From Gammaproteobacteria bacterium (GTDB lineage: Bacteria > Pseudomonadota > Gammaproteobacteria > Arenicellales > UBA868): a DNA stretch of 64,000 nucleotides. The position numbers and the translations under genes were made by a program. Shown piece after piece: positions 9,506 to 18,624 of the stretch; positions within the stretch are counted from its first letter, which is position 1; each line of letters begins with the position of its first letter. The notes under the pieces are model-generated. The model had not been told where the DNA came from. It did no database searches and saw only the letters and a list, made by a program, of their open reading frames with translations. The stretch covers positions 78,283 to 142,282 of the forward strand of contig JAKUQR010000008.1 in assembly GCA_022450155.1 (NCBI GenBank), read 5' to 3'.

Positions 9506-10474
9506 ATGAACGTTTTGAATGCCGTCTTCGTTGCGCCGTTTCTTGATATGGCAGACTCTCCCGCTTTCTTTTTTGAAGTGGTGATTGGCGGGATGATGAC
9601 AGGGGTCATGTATTCCCTCGTGGCATTGGGATTTGTGCTGATCTTTAAAGCGTCTTCGGTGTTTAATTTTGCACAAGGCGTATTTGCGCTGTTTGCTGCA
9701 ATGACACTCGTTGGCCTTATGACAGGGACAGTGCCTTTCGCTCTGGATAAGGCTTTGCCCGGAATGCCGGCCTTCGTCGCCATTGTCCTAACGGGTGTGG
9801 TCATGGTGGGCCTGGCTTTTCTGGTTGAGCGGGTCGTGCTTCGGCCAATGGTCAATCAGGATCACATCATTATGTTCATGTCGACCATAGGCATTGCTTT
9901 TGTTTTGGAAGGGTTCGGCGATCTGATGTGGGGCAGTGACGTCAAGCTGCTGGATATCGGCATACCGACAGGAAGTTTCTTTTTTCTCGATATGATGATC
10001 CAGATATTTGATCTGTGGGCCGCTGGTATTGCTGGCGTGCTGGTCCTCAGTTTGGCTGTGTTTTTCCAGAAAACAAGAACAGGCCGAGCACTGAGAGCGG
10101 TCGCTGATGATCACCAGGCAGCACTGTCGGTGGGTATTCCCTTAAAATCGATTTGGGTCATTGTCTGGTCGGTTGCCGGCATTGTCGCCCTAGTGGCGGG
10201 AATCATGTGGGGATCGAAGTCCGGTGTGCAGTTCAGCCTGTCTCTGATTGCTTTGCGCGCGTTACCGGTATTGATCCTGGGTGGCTTCACATCTGTGCCG
10301 GGTGCAATTGTTGGTGGATTGATCATTGGCGTCGGTGAAAAAGTTGCTGAAGTGTATTGGGGGCCGCTCGTCAATGGCGCGATCGAAACCTGGTTCGCTT
10401 ATGTGCTTGCGTTGGTATTCCTGCTCTTCAGACCACAGGGGCTATTTGGTGAGAAGATCATTGAACGGGTGTAG
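9506..10474 (+). CDS. livH: Branched-chain-type ABC transporter permease (LivH-like)
   Basis: First membrane subunit of the Liv-type importer, 322 residues with about eight hydrophobic helices. Family markers include the N-terminal GGMMTGVMYSLVALGFVLIFKAS block leading into VFNFAQG, the cytoplasmic coupling region RTGRALRAVADDHQAALSVG, and the GGFTSVPGAIVGGLIIGVGE block near residue 265-285. The slightly long N-terminus before the first helix is unremarkable. It lies 36 bp after livG and 3 bp before livM in the same operon. Confidence 0.9.
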   Translation: MNVLNAVFVAPFLDMADSPAFFFEVVIGGMMTGVMYSLVALGFVLIFKASSVFNFAQGVFALFAAMTLVGLMTGTVPFALDKALPGMPAFVAIVLTGVVMVGLAFLVERVVLRPMVNQDHIIMFMSTIGIAFVLEGFGDLMWGSDVKLLDIGIPTGSFFFLDMMIQIFDLWAAGIAGVLVLSLAVFFQKTRTGRALRAVADDHQAALSVGIPLKSIWVIVWSVAGIVALVAGIMWGSKSGVQFSLSLIALRALPVLILGGFTSVPGAIVGGLIIGVGEKVAEVYWGPLVNGAIETWFAYVLALVFLLFRPQGLFGEKIIERV

Positions 10475-10477
10475 ACC

Positions 10478-11554
10478 ATGATTTATCGAGAAACAGGACA
10501 GTTCAAACCGACATACCAATCAGATTCGGCTGTGTTTCCGATTGCCCAGGATCGCTGGGTTGTCATTGCCTTTGTGGCGTTTCTGGCTATAGTGGTGCCA
10601 TTTTTTGGTAGCGAGTATTTGTTCCAGGCGATTTTGGTGCCGGTGTTAATTTATTCGATTGCGGCAATTGGTCTGAATCTGCTCACGGGTTACTGCGGTC
10701 AGCTGTCCCTGGGTACTGGAGGATTTATGGCCGTGGGTGCCGTCGCCTGTTATAAGTTCTCGACAGCTTTTCCTGAAATGAACCTAGTTGTGGTACTACT
10801 GCTTTCTGGTGTGGTCACAGCCGGTGTCGGCCTGATTTTCGGTGTGCCGTCTTTGCGTATCAAGGGGTTCTATCTGGCGGTCGCAACGCTTGCGGCACAG
10901 TTTTTCCTCAACTGGCTGTTCAACAAGATCGCCTGGTTTCAGAACTACACGCCTTCAGGCACACTCACGATGCCGCCGCGAGAGGTTTTTGGCGTATTGG
11001 TAACTAGTGCAGCGGCACAGCCGCATCATCGTTACCTATTCTGTCTTGCTGTGGTTGTCATATTGGCGCTTGCGGCAACGAACATAGTGCGTGGCCCGGT
11101 AGGCCGAGCCTGGATGGCCATTCGGGATATGGATATTGCCGCCGAACTGATTGGCTTTCGGCCGTTCCAGACCAAACTGCTCGCGTTCTCTGTCAGTTCG
11201 TTTTATGTGGGCATCGCGGGGGCGTTGGCATTGGCCTTATGGCTGGGTAGCGTTGAAACCGCCGAAGCATTTGATATTAATCAATCATTTCAGGTACTGT
11301 TTATGGTCATCATTGGTGGCTTGGGCAGTATGCTAGGGTCGTTCATCGGCGCAGCATTTATCGTGCTGATGCCAATCGTCCTGACCAACGTGATGGTCTA
11401 TGGGCTCGGATTTGAGGCCGTGACCGCCAAGCATTTTGAGTTTATATTCTTTGGTGGACTGATTATTTTCTTTTTGATTGTTGAGCCTCATGGTATAGCG
11501 CGGCTTTGGCAGATTGCGAAAGAAAAGCTGCGCTTATGGCCGTTTCCACATTGA
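10478..11554 (+). CDS. livM: Branched-chain-type ABC transporter permease (LivM-like)
   Basis: Second membrane subunit, 358 residues. Markers are IGLNLLTGYCGQLSLGTGGF near residue 65-84 (the LivM consensus), the coupling-helix region GRAWMAIRDMDIAAELIG, and MVIIGGLGSMLGSFIGAAFI near the C-terminus. The N-terminal 25 residues are soluble and poorly conserved. It starts 3 bp after the livH stop, so the two permease halves are probably made in equal amounts. Confidence 0.9.
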   Translation: MIYRETGQFKPTYQSDSAVFPIAQDRWVVIAFVAFLAIVVPFFGSEYLFQAILVPVLIYSIAAIGLNLLTGYCGQLSLGTGGFMAVGAVACYKFSTAFPEMNLVVVLLLSGVVTAGVGLIFGVPSLRIKGFYLAVATLAAQFFLNWLFNKIAWFQNYTPSGTLTMPPREVFGVLVTSAAAQPHHRYLFCLAVVVILALAATNIVRGPVGRAWMAIRDMDIAAELIGFRPFQTKLLAFSVSSFYVGIAGALALALWLGSVETAEAFDINQSFQVLFMVIIGGLGSMLGSFIGAAFIVLMPIVLTNVMVYGLGFEAVTAKHFEFIFFGGLIIFFLIVEPHGIARLWQIAKEKLRLWPFPH

Positions 11555-11675
11555 GGCCGATGATGTTTCGAGATGGTGTTCTGGAGTAATTAGTGATAGG
11601 TAGAAGTGATTGGTATAAGTAGAGTTAATGGGTAATAGTAGAAGTTATCAGTTGTTAAACATGATGGAGGTTGAT

Positions 11676-12989
11676 ATGCGTATCAAAAATCTGATGGTTA
11701 GTGGGCTCTTAGTAGCACTCATCACGAGCCCGTTTGTTGTGAATACGGCGTCGGCAGCAGAACAGATTTACCAAATGGGACTGACGTACCGAACAGGTCC
11801 CTATGCACCGAATGGCGTGCCGTTCGCCAATGGTTTTGCCGACTATCTCACATTGCTGAATGAGCGCGATGGCGGGATTGGTGGCGTACCGATTGTGTAC
11901 GAAGAGTGTGAGATGGGCTACAACACCAAGGTGGCTGTCGAGTGCTACGAGAAACTAAAAAGCAATCGACCGGCGGTTGTGATTCCAAACTCGACCGGTG
12001 TGACCTACCAGCTGATCCCCAAAACTGCGGTCGACAAGCTGCCACTGTTGTCAATGGGATACGGGCGTACTTCAGGTGCTGTGGGTACTGTATTTCCCTG
12101 GTACTTCAACTTTCCGACCACTTACTGGTCACAGGCCACAGCAGTGATCAGCTATATTGGTGCGGAAATGGGTGGGATGGACAAGTTAAAGGGCAAGACA
12201 ATCGCCCATGTTTTTCATAACTCGGCCTATGGTAAGGAAGCCAATCCGACGTTGAAGGTGCTGGCTGAAAAATATGGATATGAGTTGATGTTGCTGGCGG
12301 TTGACCACCCGGGTCAGGAGCAGAAAGCCACGTGGCTGCAGATCCGTAAAAAGCAACCGGATTATGTGTTTATGTCGGGTTGGGGCATTATGAATTCGAC
12401 CGCGATCAAGGAAGCCGCGGCCATCAACTATCCCATGGATCGGTTTATTGGCAACTGGTGGTCGGGTTCCGAAAACGATGTACTGCCGGCTGGCGCCGCA
12501 GCAAATGGCTATCGATCAGCGACGTTTCATGCATCCGGTGCCGAAACACCTCTGCACGAAGATATCAAGAAGTACGTGTATGACAAAGGCAAAGGTGCAG
12601 GAGATGTAGGTCGGATTTACGAGGTTCTCTATATCCGCGGATTGCTGAATCACATTTTTGCCATGGAAGCTGTCAGTAATGCACAGAAACACTTTGGTGT
12701 GAAAGTGCCGAGTGGCGAACAGGTCCGCTGGGGACTTGAAAACATGCACGTGACAGCGGCTGATTGGGAGCGTTTGGGTTTGCCCGGTTTTGCTGAGATC
12801 AAGGTGACTTGTGAAGACCATGAAGGCGGTCATCCGGTCTTGTTTCAGCGCTGGGATGCAAGTGCTAAATCGTGGACGGTCATCAGTGACTGGATACCTG
12901 TCATGCGGGATGTTGTCCGGCCGATGATGGAAGCTGACGCAGCGAAGTACGCAGCGGAAAACAACATCACACCACGTGACTGCGGTTGA
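11676..12989 (+). CDS. Periplasmic substrate-binding protein of the Liv-type transporter
   Basis: Secreted binding protein (type I periplasmic fold, LivK-like Peripla_BP_6 family) that delivers the ligand to LivHM. The ATG at 11676 is chosen because GGAGG sits 5 bp upstream and it starts a proper signal peptide (MRIKNLMVSGLLVALITS then a TASA-AEQ cleavage site). An upstream in-frame ATG (11628) would bury the signal peptide. The mature protein of about 410 residues is longer than E. coli LivK (about 345), as in the subfamily that often serves aromatic acids or unknown ligands. Sixteen-residue runs such as KGKTIAHVFHNSAYGK mark the second lobe. A low-complexity purine-rich leader (11580-11650) precedes it. 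Confidence 0.88.
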   Translation: MRIKNLMVSGLLVALITSPFVVNTASAAEQIYQMGLTYRTGPYAPNGVPFANGFADYLTLLNERDGGIGGVPIVYEECEMGYNTKVAVECYEKLKSNRPAVVIPNSTGVTYQLIPKTAVDKLPLLSMGYGRTSGAVGTVFPWYFNFPTTYWSQATAVISYIGAEMGGMDKLKGKTIAHVFHNSAYGKEANPTLKVLAEKYGYELMLLAVDHPGQEQKATWLQIRKKQPDYVFMSGWGIMNSTAIKEAAAINYPMDRFIGNWWSGSENDVLPAGAAANGYRSATFHASGAETPLHEDIKKYVYDKGKGAGDVGRIYEVLYIRGLLNHIFAMEAVSNAQKHFGVKVPSGEQVRWGLENMHVTAADWERLGLPGFAEIKVTCEDHEGGHPVLFQRWDASAKSWTVISDWIPVMRDVVRPMMEADAAKYAAENNITPRDCG

Positions 12990-13031
12990 TAGCTGTTTAT
13001 AGCGGTATTTGTTGCAGATAAGGTAACTGTT

Positions 13032-13844
13032 GTGAGTAGCAATGAACATTTTTTGAGTGTCAACAATGTTGAGGTGATCTACGATCACGTCATACTGGTA
13101 CTCAAAGGTGTTTCACTCGAAGTCCCCGAGGAGGGCATTGTCGCCCTCCTCGGGGCCAACGGCGCCGGTAAGACAACCACACTGAAGTCCATTTCAAACC
13201 TGCTGGGCAGTGAACGCGGTGTCGTCACCAAAGGAGCTATTGATTATCAAGGGGCCCGGATAGATGGGCTCACGCCCAGTGAACTGGTGAAACGCGGCGT
13301 TATCCAGGTGATGGAAGGCCGGCACTGTTTTGAGCATCTGACCGTAGAAGAAAATTTGTTGACCGGCGCTTATACCCGTGGTGGTGACCGTAAAGGCGTG
13401 GCAGATGACTTGGAGCTCGTTTACAATTATTTTCCACGCTTGAAAGATCGCCTTAAATCACTTGCCGGTTACATATCCGGCGGCGAACAACAGATGGTCG
13501 CGATTGGTCGTGCGCTCATGGCAAGACCTAAACTGATGTTACTGGATGAGCCGTCAATGGGATTGGCGCCGCAACTGGTCGAAGAAATCTTTGAGATCGT
13601 TAAGCGGTTGAACGAGGACGAAAAGGTCACATTCCTATTGGCGGAACAGAACACCAACATGGCTCTGCGCTACAGCCGCTATGGCTATATTCTGGAGAAC
13701 GGTCGGGTGGTGATGGATGGCGACGCACAGACATTGTTGGGTAATGAGGATATCAAAGAGTTCTATCTTGGAGCCAGTGGTCGTGACCAGCATAATTTCA
13801 GAAACATGAAACAATATCGCCGGCGCAAGCGTTGGTTGAGTTGA
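13032..13844 (+). CDS. livF: Branched-chain-type ABC transporter ATPase (LivF-like)
   Basis: Second ATPase of the importer. Walker A is GANGAGKTT near residue 42-50, the signature SGGEQQMVAIGRALM is near 150, and Walker B is LMLLDEPSMGLAPQLVEEIF. LivF typically has exactly this GLAP extension. GTG is the start, with AAGGT upstream. At 270 residues it is longer than the usual 235. The extra basic tail (RNMKQYRRRKRW) follows the normal C-terminus and has no known role. It closes the transporter set livG-H-M-binding protein-F. Confidence 0.9.
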   Translation: MSSNEHFLSVNNVEVIYDHVILVLKGVSLEVPEEGIVALLGANGAGKTTTLKSISNLLGSERGVVTKGAIDYQGARIDGLTPSELVKRGVIQVMEGRHCFEHLTVEENLLTGAYTRGGDRKGVADDLELVYNYFPRLKDRLKSLAGYISGGEQQMVAIGRALMARPKLMLLDEPSMGLAPQLVEEIFEIVKRLNEDEKVTFLLAEQNTNMALRYSRYGYILENGRVVMDGDAQTLLGNEDIKEFYLGASGRDQHNFRNMKQYRRRKRWLS

Positions 13845-13983
13845 TCGGCGATACCAAATTATTTGTTGAATAACTAATGTGTCACAAAGGCCCAATTGAA
13901 GGTGCCTATCCAGCCTGTACTTGCTTGACTCGACCGAATCTCGGCGGGTGTTACGATTGCAACGATCTAGTAAGGTGACCTCA

Positions 13984-15219
13984 ATGCCTGATTTTTACGA
14001 TGCCCTAGAGACCCGTGATTCGGTACTTCGCGAGAAACAGCAGTTTGATGAGCTGAAAAAGCAGTTGCACAACGCGCGGGATCATGCGCCGGCCTATGCT
14101 GCGATATTGGCTGACGTTGATATTGCGGATATCAATGATAGAGATACCCTGTCGATGATTCCCCTCACTCGGAAGTCAGACATCGCCGAACGTCAGGGCG
14201 AATTGCCGCCGCTGGGTGGGTACGCCACAGTCAGGATGGACAGCTTTTATAATGTGTTTGCCTCACCGGGTGGAATATTCGAACCCGGTGCTGCCCGAGA
14301 CGATTACTGGAATTTTGCCCGCGGGTTACACGCTGCCGGCATACGGACTGGTGACCTGATTCACAACACATTCTCGTATCACTTTACCCCGGCGGGTCTG
14401 ATGGTCGACAGTGCGGCACGAGCGCTTGGCTGTCCTGTGTTTCCGGGAGGAATCGGTCAGACTGAACTGCAGGTTCAGGTGATGGCACGACTACAACCCC
14501 GGGCTTATTGCGGGACACCGTCTTTCTTGAAAATCATCCTGGACAAAGCTGCGGAGATGAAAATCCGGGTGGACACGTTGTCGTTGGGACTCGTGGGTGG
14601 GGAGGCACTGCCGGGCAGCCTACGCACTGAACTCAGTGATTCTGGCGTCGATGTGGTCCAGTTTTATGGCACCGCAGATCTTGGGATGGTCGCATACGAA
14701 TCCTCGGCAAAAGAGGGTATGATCCTTGAGGAAAAAGTGATTGTGGAAATCGTACGGCCGGGTACTGGAGAACCGGTAACAGAAGGTGAAGTGGGCGAAA
14801 TTGTCGTGACCACACTGTCTCCAGAATATCCACTGATCCGGTTTGCCACGGGCGACCTGTCTGCCTTTATGTCGGGCAACAGTCCGTGCGGACGAACAAA
14901 CCGGCGGATTAAGGGCTGGATGGGCCGAGCAGACCAGACCGCCAAGGTTCGAGGAATGTTTGTCCACCCGTCTCAGGTGGCATCGGTGGTCTCGCGTCAT
15001 GACGAATTGCTTCGGGCTCGTTTGGTAATCGGTCGCGTCGATAACCAGGATGTGATGACCCTAAAGTGTGAAGTCGAGAACGATCCGGAATCGATAGAAC
15101 AGTCGATCGCACAGAGTGTTCGGGAGGTCTGTAAGTTACGCGCAGACATCGAGTTATGCCCGGTTGGGGCGTTGCCAAATGACGGTGTTGTGATTGAGGA
15201 CTCCAGGCCTCTGGACTGA
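13984..15219 (+). CDS. Phenylacetate-CoA ligase-like AMP-forming enzyme (PaaK family)
   Basis: Small adenylate-forming ligase of about 411 residues, the length of PaaK-type aryl-CoA ligases. Markers are an early QFDELKKQLHNARDHAPAYA helix, FYNVFASPGGIFEPG in place of the usual SSGTTG loop, the acceptor block VDVVQFYGTADLGMVAYES (A5 region), LIRFATGDLSAF (A7) and the C-terminal MFVHPSQV segment. The weak phosphate-binding loop (SPGGIFEP) departs from consensus, so ATP use should be tested. Start 13984 follows AAGGTGA; the in-frame codons before it lack conservation. Lying after livF, it gives this transporter cluster a second CoA-activating enzyme, suggesting uptake of an aromatic or other organic acid. 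Confidence 0.8.
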   Translation: MPDFYDALETRDSVLREKQQFDELKKQLHNARDHAPAYAAILADVDIADINDRDTLSMIPLTRKSDIAERQGELPPLGGYATVRMDSFYNVFASPGGIFEPGAARDDYWNFARGLHAAGIRTGDLIHNTFSYHFTPAGLMVDSAARALGCPVFPGGIGQTELQVQVMARLQPRAYCGTPSFLKIILDKAAEMKIRVDTLSLGLVGGEALPGSLRTELSDSGVDVVQFYGTADLGMVAYESSAKEGMILEEKVIVEIVRPGTGEPVTEGEVGEIVVTTLSPEYPLIRFATGDLSAFMSGNSPCGRTNRRIKGWMGRADQTAKVRGMFVHPSQVASVVSRHDELLRARLVIGRVDNQDVMTLKCEVENDPESIEQSIAQSVREVCKLRADIELCPVGALPNDGVVIEDSRPLD

Positions 15220-15275
15220 GTGATCTTCGGTCCGTCGGCTGAATTACAGTATTCACTGACCCATTCCATCATACG

Positions 15276-16214
15276 GTGTCGCTGTTTCCGCTTAATCAGA
15301 GTGCCGGTCCTTCCGGATTCGGCTATCGCTCAACTGCCGAGGAGGTGACCGACGGACTCGATCTCTCCGGTAAAACCTATCTTGTGACGGGGTGTTCTAC
15401 GGGACTGGGCAGGGAGACGCTCCGCGTGTTGACTTTAAGAGGTGCCCGCGTGATTGCGTTGGCGCGAACGCTTGAGAATGCCCGCGAGGTCTGTGCGCAG
15501 GTGGCGGGAGACACCGTTCCACTGGCCTGTGAATTGTCGGATCCAGGTAGCATCAATCGTGCAGTCGATGAGATCAGGTCGAGTGATCACAGGCTCGATG
15601 GCATTATCGCCAATGCTGGAATCATGGCACTGCCGAAACTGCAGCAGAAATTCGACCTGGAACTTCAGTTTTTGACCAATCATGTCGGACACTTCATTCT
15701 GGTTACAGGTCTGATTGCTCTGCTGACGGATCATGGCCGCGTTGTGATGCTGTCCAGTGTTGCCCATAAACGGACTTACCACGATGGCATTCAGTTCAAC
15801 AATCTCTCCGGAGAGAATATCTACGTGCCATGGAACGCTTATGGTCAGTCGAAGTTGTGCAATCTGTTATTTGCACGACACCTATCAACCCGGTTACCTG
15901 GGCCGCGGCAGACCGCAAATGCCGTACATCCGGGTGTCATTGCGACACGGTTGACGCGTCATATGAATCCGCTACTGCGCGTTAGTGCACGTGTGGCCTC
16001 CCCGTTGTGTCTGAAGAACGTGGCTCAGGGCGCCGCGACCCAGTGCTATGTTGCCACCCATCCGGCGGTCGCAGGTATGACTGGCCGTTATTTTGCCGAC
16101 AGCAATGAAGCCATCCCCAGCCGTTTCGGTCAGGATGATGCGCTCGCGTCGGCGCTGTGGACGCGTAGCGAGGACATTGTCAGTCAGCTCGATGAGATGT
16201 GTGTGAATCCGTAA
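15276..16214 (+). CDS. Short-chain dehydrogenase/reductase (retinol dehydrogenase-like)
   Basis: NAD(P)-dependent oxidoreductase of the SDR superfamily, 312 residues. The cofactor-binding motif TGCSTGLG is near residue 37-44, the structural NAG motif reads IIANAGIM near 110, the catalytic Ser is in MLSSVAHK, and the YxxxK pair is in WNAYGQSKLCN near residue 190. The layout is that of the WWOX/retinol-dehydrogenase branch, which often acts on hydrophobic alcohols or aldehydes. GTG at 15276 is the best available start. It probably belongs to the preceding ligase-transporter operon (57 bp gap), so an alcohol or ketone intermediate of the imported acid is a plausible substrate. Confidence 0.85.
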   Translation: MSLFPLNQSAGPSGFGYRSTAEEVTDGLDLSGKTYLVTGCSTGLGRETLRVLTLRGARVIALARTLENAREVCAQVAGDTVPLACELSDPGSINRAVDEIRSSDHRLDGIIANAGIMALPKLQQKFDLELQFLTNHVGHFILVTGLIALLTDHGRVVMLSSVAHKRTYHDGIQFNNLSGENIYVPWNAYGQSKLCNLLFARHLSTRLPGPRQTANAVHPGVIATRLTRHMNPLLRVSARVASPLCLKNVAQGAATQCYVATHPAVAGMTGRYFADSNEAIPSRFGQDDALASALWTRSEDIVSQLDEMCVNP

Positions 16215-16349
16215 CTGCGAACCCAAAAATCGTTTAAGTTAATGATATTAGGTCACTATTAGGATGATTTCGTCCACTGACCAGGCCCGTAGGCATGTTT
16301 TGTATTTTATGCTGTTAATAAGAAATACTTATGCTTTGAATAACCTTAT

Positions 16350-16378
16350 TTGACTGCTTAAGTACATTAGTATATTCT
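16350..16378 (+). promoter_or_regulatory. Candidate sigma-70 promoter for the 76-residue membrane protein
   Basis: TTGACT at 16350-16355 and TATTCT at 16373-16378 are separated by 17 bp, in an AT-rich stretch that contrasts with the coding DNA on both sides. A leader of about 25 nt with AGAGGGG precedes the ATG at 16412. A TATATT at 16371 overlaps and would give a 15-bp spacer. Confidence 0.45.
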
Positions 16379-16411
16379 GGACATCCTTTCCTACCTAGAG
16401 GGGTTTAGTAA

Positions 16412-16642
16412 ATGCATTGGATTAATTCTGTTCGCGGTTGGGTCACGTCATTAGCGGAACTTGGTATTTCCATAATCGCCCTCGGCGTGGTACTCGGCAT
16501 TTTGTTTGACAATATTCCGTTCCTTCCCGTCGATGTAACGGCCAATGTAATTGAATTTGTTAACCAGCTTGGTGGTCAGGGCCTCGTCGGTCTTGTGGCC
16601 TTGGGTATAATCTGGTGGGCCTTTGGTAGACGGGCAACCTGA
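16412..16642 (+). CDS. Small membrane protein of unknown function
   Basis: I do not recognise this 76-residue protein. It starts with a short amphipathic segment (MHWINSVRGWVTSLAE), then a strongly hydrophobic helix (LGISIIALGVVLGILF), a polar stretch with VDVTANVIEFVNQLGGQG, and a second hydrophobic helix (GLVGLVALGIIWWAFG) ending in a basic RRAT. This fits a two-helix inner-membrane protein with both ends in the cytoplasm. It is a stand-alone transcription unit with its own promoter and a strong terminator 23 bp after the stop, a layout typical of highly expressed small proteins. The GxxxG-like Gly spacing suggests oligomerisation; that is inference. Confidence 0.75.
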   Translation: MHWINSVRGWVTSLAELGISIIALGVVLGILFDNIPFLPVDVTANVIEFVNQLGGQGLVGLVALGIIWWAFGRRAT

Positions 16643-16664
16643 CATCCAATAAATTGTTGTTGAT

Positions 16665-16690
16665 AAAGGGGGCTTTCGAGCCCCCTTTTT
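16665..16690 (+). terminator. Strong intrinsic terminator
   Basis: AAAGGGGGCT and AGCCCCCTTT form a 10-bp stem closed by the stable TTCG loop (16675-16678), with the stem's last T residues continuing into a T tract to 16690. It lies directly behind the small membrane protein gene. Confidence 0.88.
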
Positions 16691-16839
16691 CATTGGTGCA
16701 CTCAGTTTAATGACAGAAATTGCCGAGCGGCATGCTAAAAACTGTCTCCTGAAGGCAATTCGCCTTAAACTTCTAACATGCCAAACTTTTTTTTCCCACG
16801 GCAGGCGGTGCCGGGGTTTCGATATTCCGGGCATTAGTT

Positions 16840-17859
16840 ATGAATCTTGCACGTTTCCCCCGACTCCGGTTCGGACATTTGCCGACACCGCTTGAACTGC
16901 TGGAAAACCTAAGTCGCGAACTCGGCGGACCGGAAATCTGGATCAAGCGTGACGACTGTACCGGGATGTCCACGGGCGGCAATAAAACACGAAAGCTTGA
17001 GTTTCTGATGGCACAGGCACAAGAAGAAGGTGCAGACATCGTTCTGACCCAGGGCGCGACCCAGTCAAATCACGCCCGGCAAACTGCTGCATTTGCTGCT
17101 CGCATGGGGGTCGACTGTCACATTCTCCTGGAGGATAGAACCGGTATTCAGGACCCGAACTATCAGCACAACGGCAATGTCTTTCTGGATTTGCTTCATG
17201 GCGCGAGCCTGGAACACCATCCAGGTGGTACCGATATGGAAGCGGCCATGGCAGCTTCAGCTGAGAACTTTCGAGCCCAGGGGAGGCGTCCCTATACCAT
17301 TCCTGGAGGCGGTTCCAATCCAACAGGTGCTCTGGGCTACGTCAATGCTGCGCTTGAACTGGTGACCCAGGCAAATGACCAGAACCTCAGAATTGACGAG
17401 GTGATACACGCAACGGGCAGTACGGGTACACAGGCAGGGCTGGTGGCAGGATTGGCTGGAATAAATAGCGGTGTTCCTGTTCTGGGTATCAGCGTTCGTG
17501 CTGACCGAAAGAACCAGGAAGAGAATGTTTTTCGACTTGCGGCAGCGACAGCTGAACTGGCCGGCTGTTCGAGTGCCGTTACCCGCAAGCATGTTGTTGC
17601 GAACGCTGACTATGTGGGAGAGGGCTACGGTATACCGACGCTGGGTACGATCGAAGCCATCCGGATGCTGGCCCGGCTCGAGGGTATCCTCCTGGATCCC
17701 GTCTATTCCGGGAAGGGCATGGCGGGGTTGATCGATCTGGTTCGAAAAGGTGTATACCGGCGCGGCCAGAATGTAGTGTTTGTGCATACGGGCGGGTCAG
17801 CTGGCCTTTTCGGCTACATCACACGTTTCCAAACCGTTGCAGGTGACGCCGCAGCCTGA
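16840..17859 (+). CDS. D-cysteine desulfhydrase / L-cysteate sulfo-lyase family enzyme
   Basis: PLP-dependent lyase of the ACC deaminase/DcyD fold, 339 residues. The PLP lysine is in [13 protein letters not shown] near residue 46-58, [15 protein letters not shown] binds the substrate carboxylate, and [14 protein letters not shown] and [11 protein letters not shown] complete the cofactor pocket. From memory the start MNLARFPRL and the [16 protein letters not shown] block resemble marine CuyA (L-cysteate to pyruvate, sulfite and ammonia) as much as DcyD (D-cysteine to pyruvate, sulfide and ammonia). The two cannot be separated by eye. The next gene, an Asp/Glu racemase, begins inside its stop codon (TGATG), so the two are coupled and a D-amino acid or cysteate route is likely. 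Confidence 0.8.
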   Translation: MNLARFPRLRFGHLPTPLELLENLSRELGGPEIWIKRDDCTGMSTGGNKTRKLEFLMAQAQEEGADIVLTQGATQSNHARQTAAFAARMGVDCHILLEDRTGIQDPNYQHNGNVFLDLLHGASLEHHPGGTDMEAAMAASAENFRAQGRRPYTIPGGGSNPTGALGYVNAALELVTQANDQNLRIDEVIHATGSTGTQAGLVAGLAGINSGVPVLGISVRADRKNQEENVFRLAAATAELAGCSSAVTRKHVVANADYVGEGYGIPTLGTIEAIRMLARLEGILLDPVYSGKGMAGLIDLVRKGVYRRGQNVVFVHTGGSAGLFGYITRFQTVAGDAAA

Positions 17860-18623
17860 TGCCGGGTCCGATGTCAGCTAACGATCATCCGGTTGTGGGG
17901 GTTATCGGCGGCATGGGCCCTGATGCAACTGTCGATCTGATGAAACGCGTTATCTGTGCGACACCGGCAAAAGATGATGCCGACCATATCCATCTTCTGG
18001 TGGACAATAACCCCAAGGTGCCGTCCCGAATTGCTGTGCTGGTCGAGGGCCATGGTGAGAGTCCGGCGCCGGTGCTCGTGCAAATGGCCCAAAATCTAGA
18101 ACGCGCTGGCGCAGATCTGCTGGCCATTCCCTGTAACACGGCCCATGCCTACCTTGATCACATTCGAGGTGCTGTTGCGATACCGGTTTTAGATATGATT
18201 CAGATGACGGCTCACCGGCTGACTGAACTGCCGTCAGAACCAAAAACAGTGGGCGTTATCGCATCGAGTGCCGTACTGAAAACGGAGTTGTACGGGCAGG
18301 CACTCGAGGCATGTGGGCTCGATGTTGTATTACCGGTGGCGGCAGACCAGGATGCCGTGATGGTTTTGATCAAAAAAGTAAAAAGTGGACAGGTGTCAAC
18401 GGCAGATCATCAACGGTTCAGCGATATCGCAAACGGGCTGGTTGAAAGCGGTGCACAGGGGATCGCAGTGGCCTGTACTGACCTTTCGGTAATGGGCCAG
18501 GATCACCTGATCATCGACGTGCCGCTGGTTGATGCACTGGATGTGCTGACAGAAGCAATCGTAGCGTGCGTAGGACAGTTAGCACAATCACCCGCGCGCG
18601 AATCAGTTCAGGTTATTCAGTGA
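17859..18623 (+). CDS. Aspartate/glutamate racemase family protein
   Basis: Cofactor-independent racemase of 254 residues. It has the family opening GVIGGMGPDATVDLMKRV and both catalytic cysteines, in LLAIPCNTAHAYLDHI (about residue 92) and GIAVACTDLSVM (about residue 207). The threonine after the second Cys and the first-half TAH are normal for aspartate racemases. Start at 17859 overlaps the previous stop; an ATG five codons on is equally possible. Related enzymes also racemise hydantoins or act as maleate isomerases, so the substrate is an inference from family resemblance and the adjacent D-cysteine desulfhydrase-like gene. Confidence 0.83.
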   Translation: MPGPMSANDHPVVGVIGGMGPDATVDLMKRVICATPAKDDADHIHLLVDNNPKVPSRIAVLVEGHGESPAPVLVQMAQNLERAGADLLAIPCNTAHAYLDHIRGAVAIPVLDMIQMTAHRLTELPSEPKTVGVIASSAVLKTELYGQALEACGLDVVLPVAADQDAVMVLIKKVKSGQVSTADHQRFSDIANGLVESGAQGIAVACTDLSVMGQDHLIIDVPLVDALDVLTEAIVACVGQLAQSPARESVQVIQ

Positions 18624-18624
18624 A

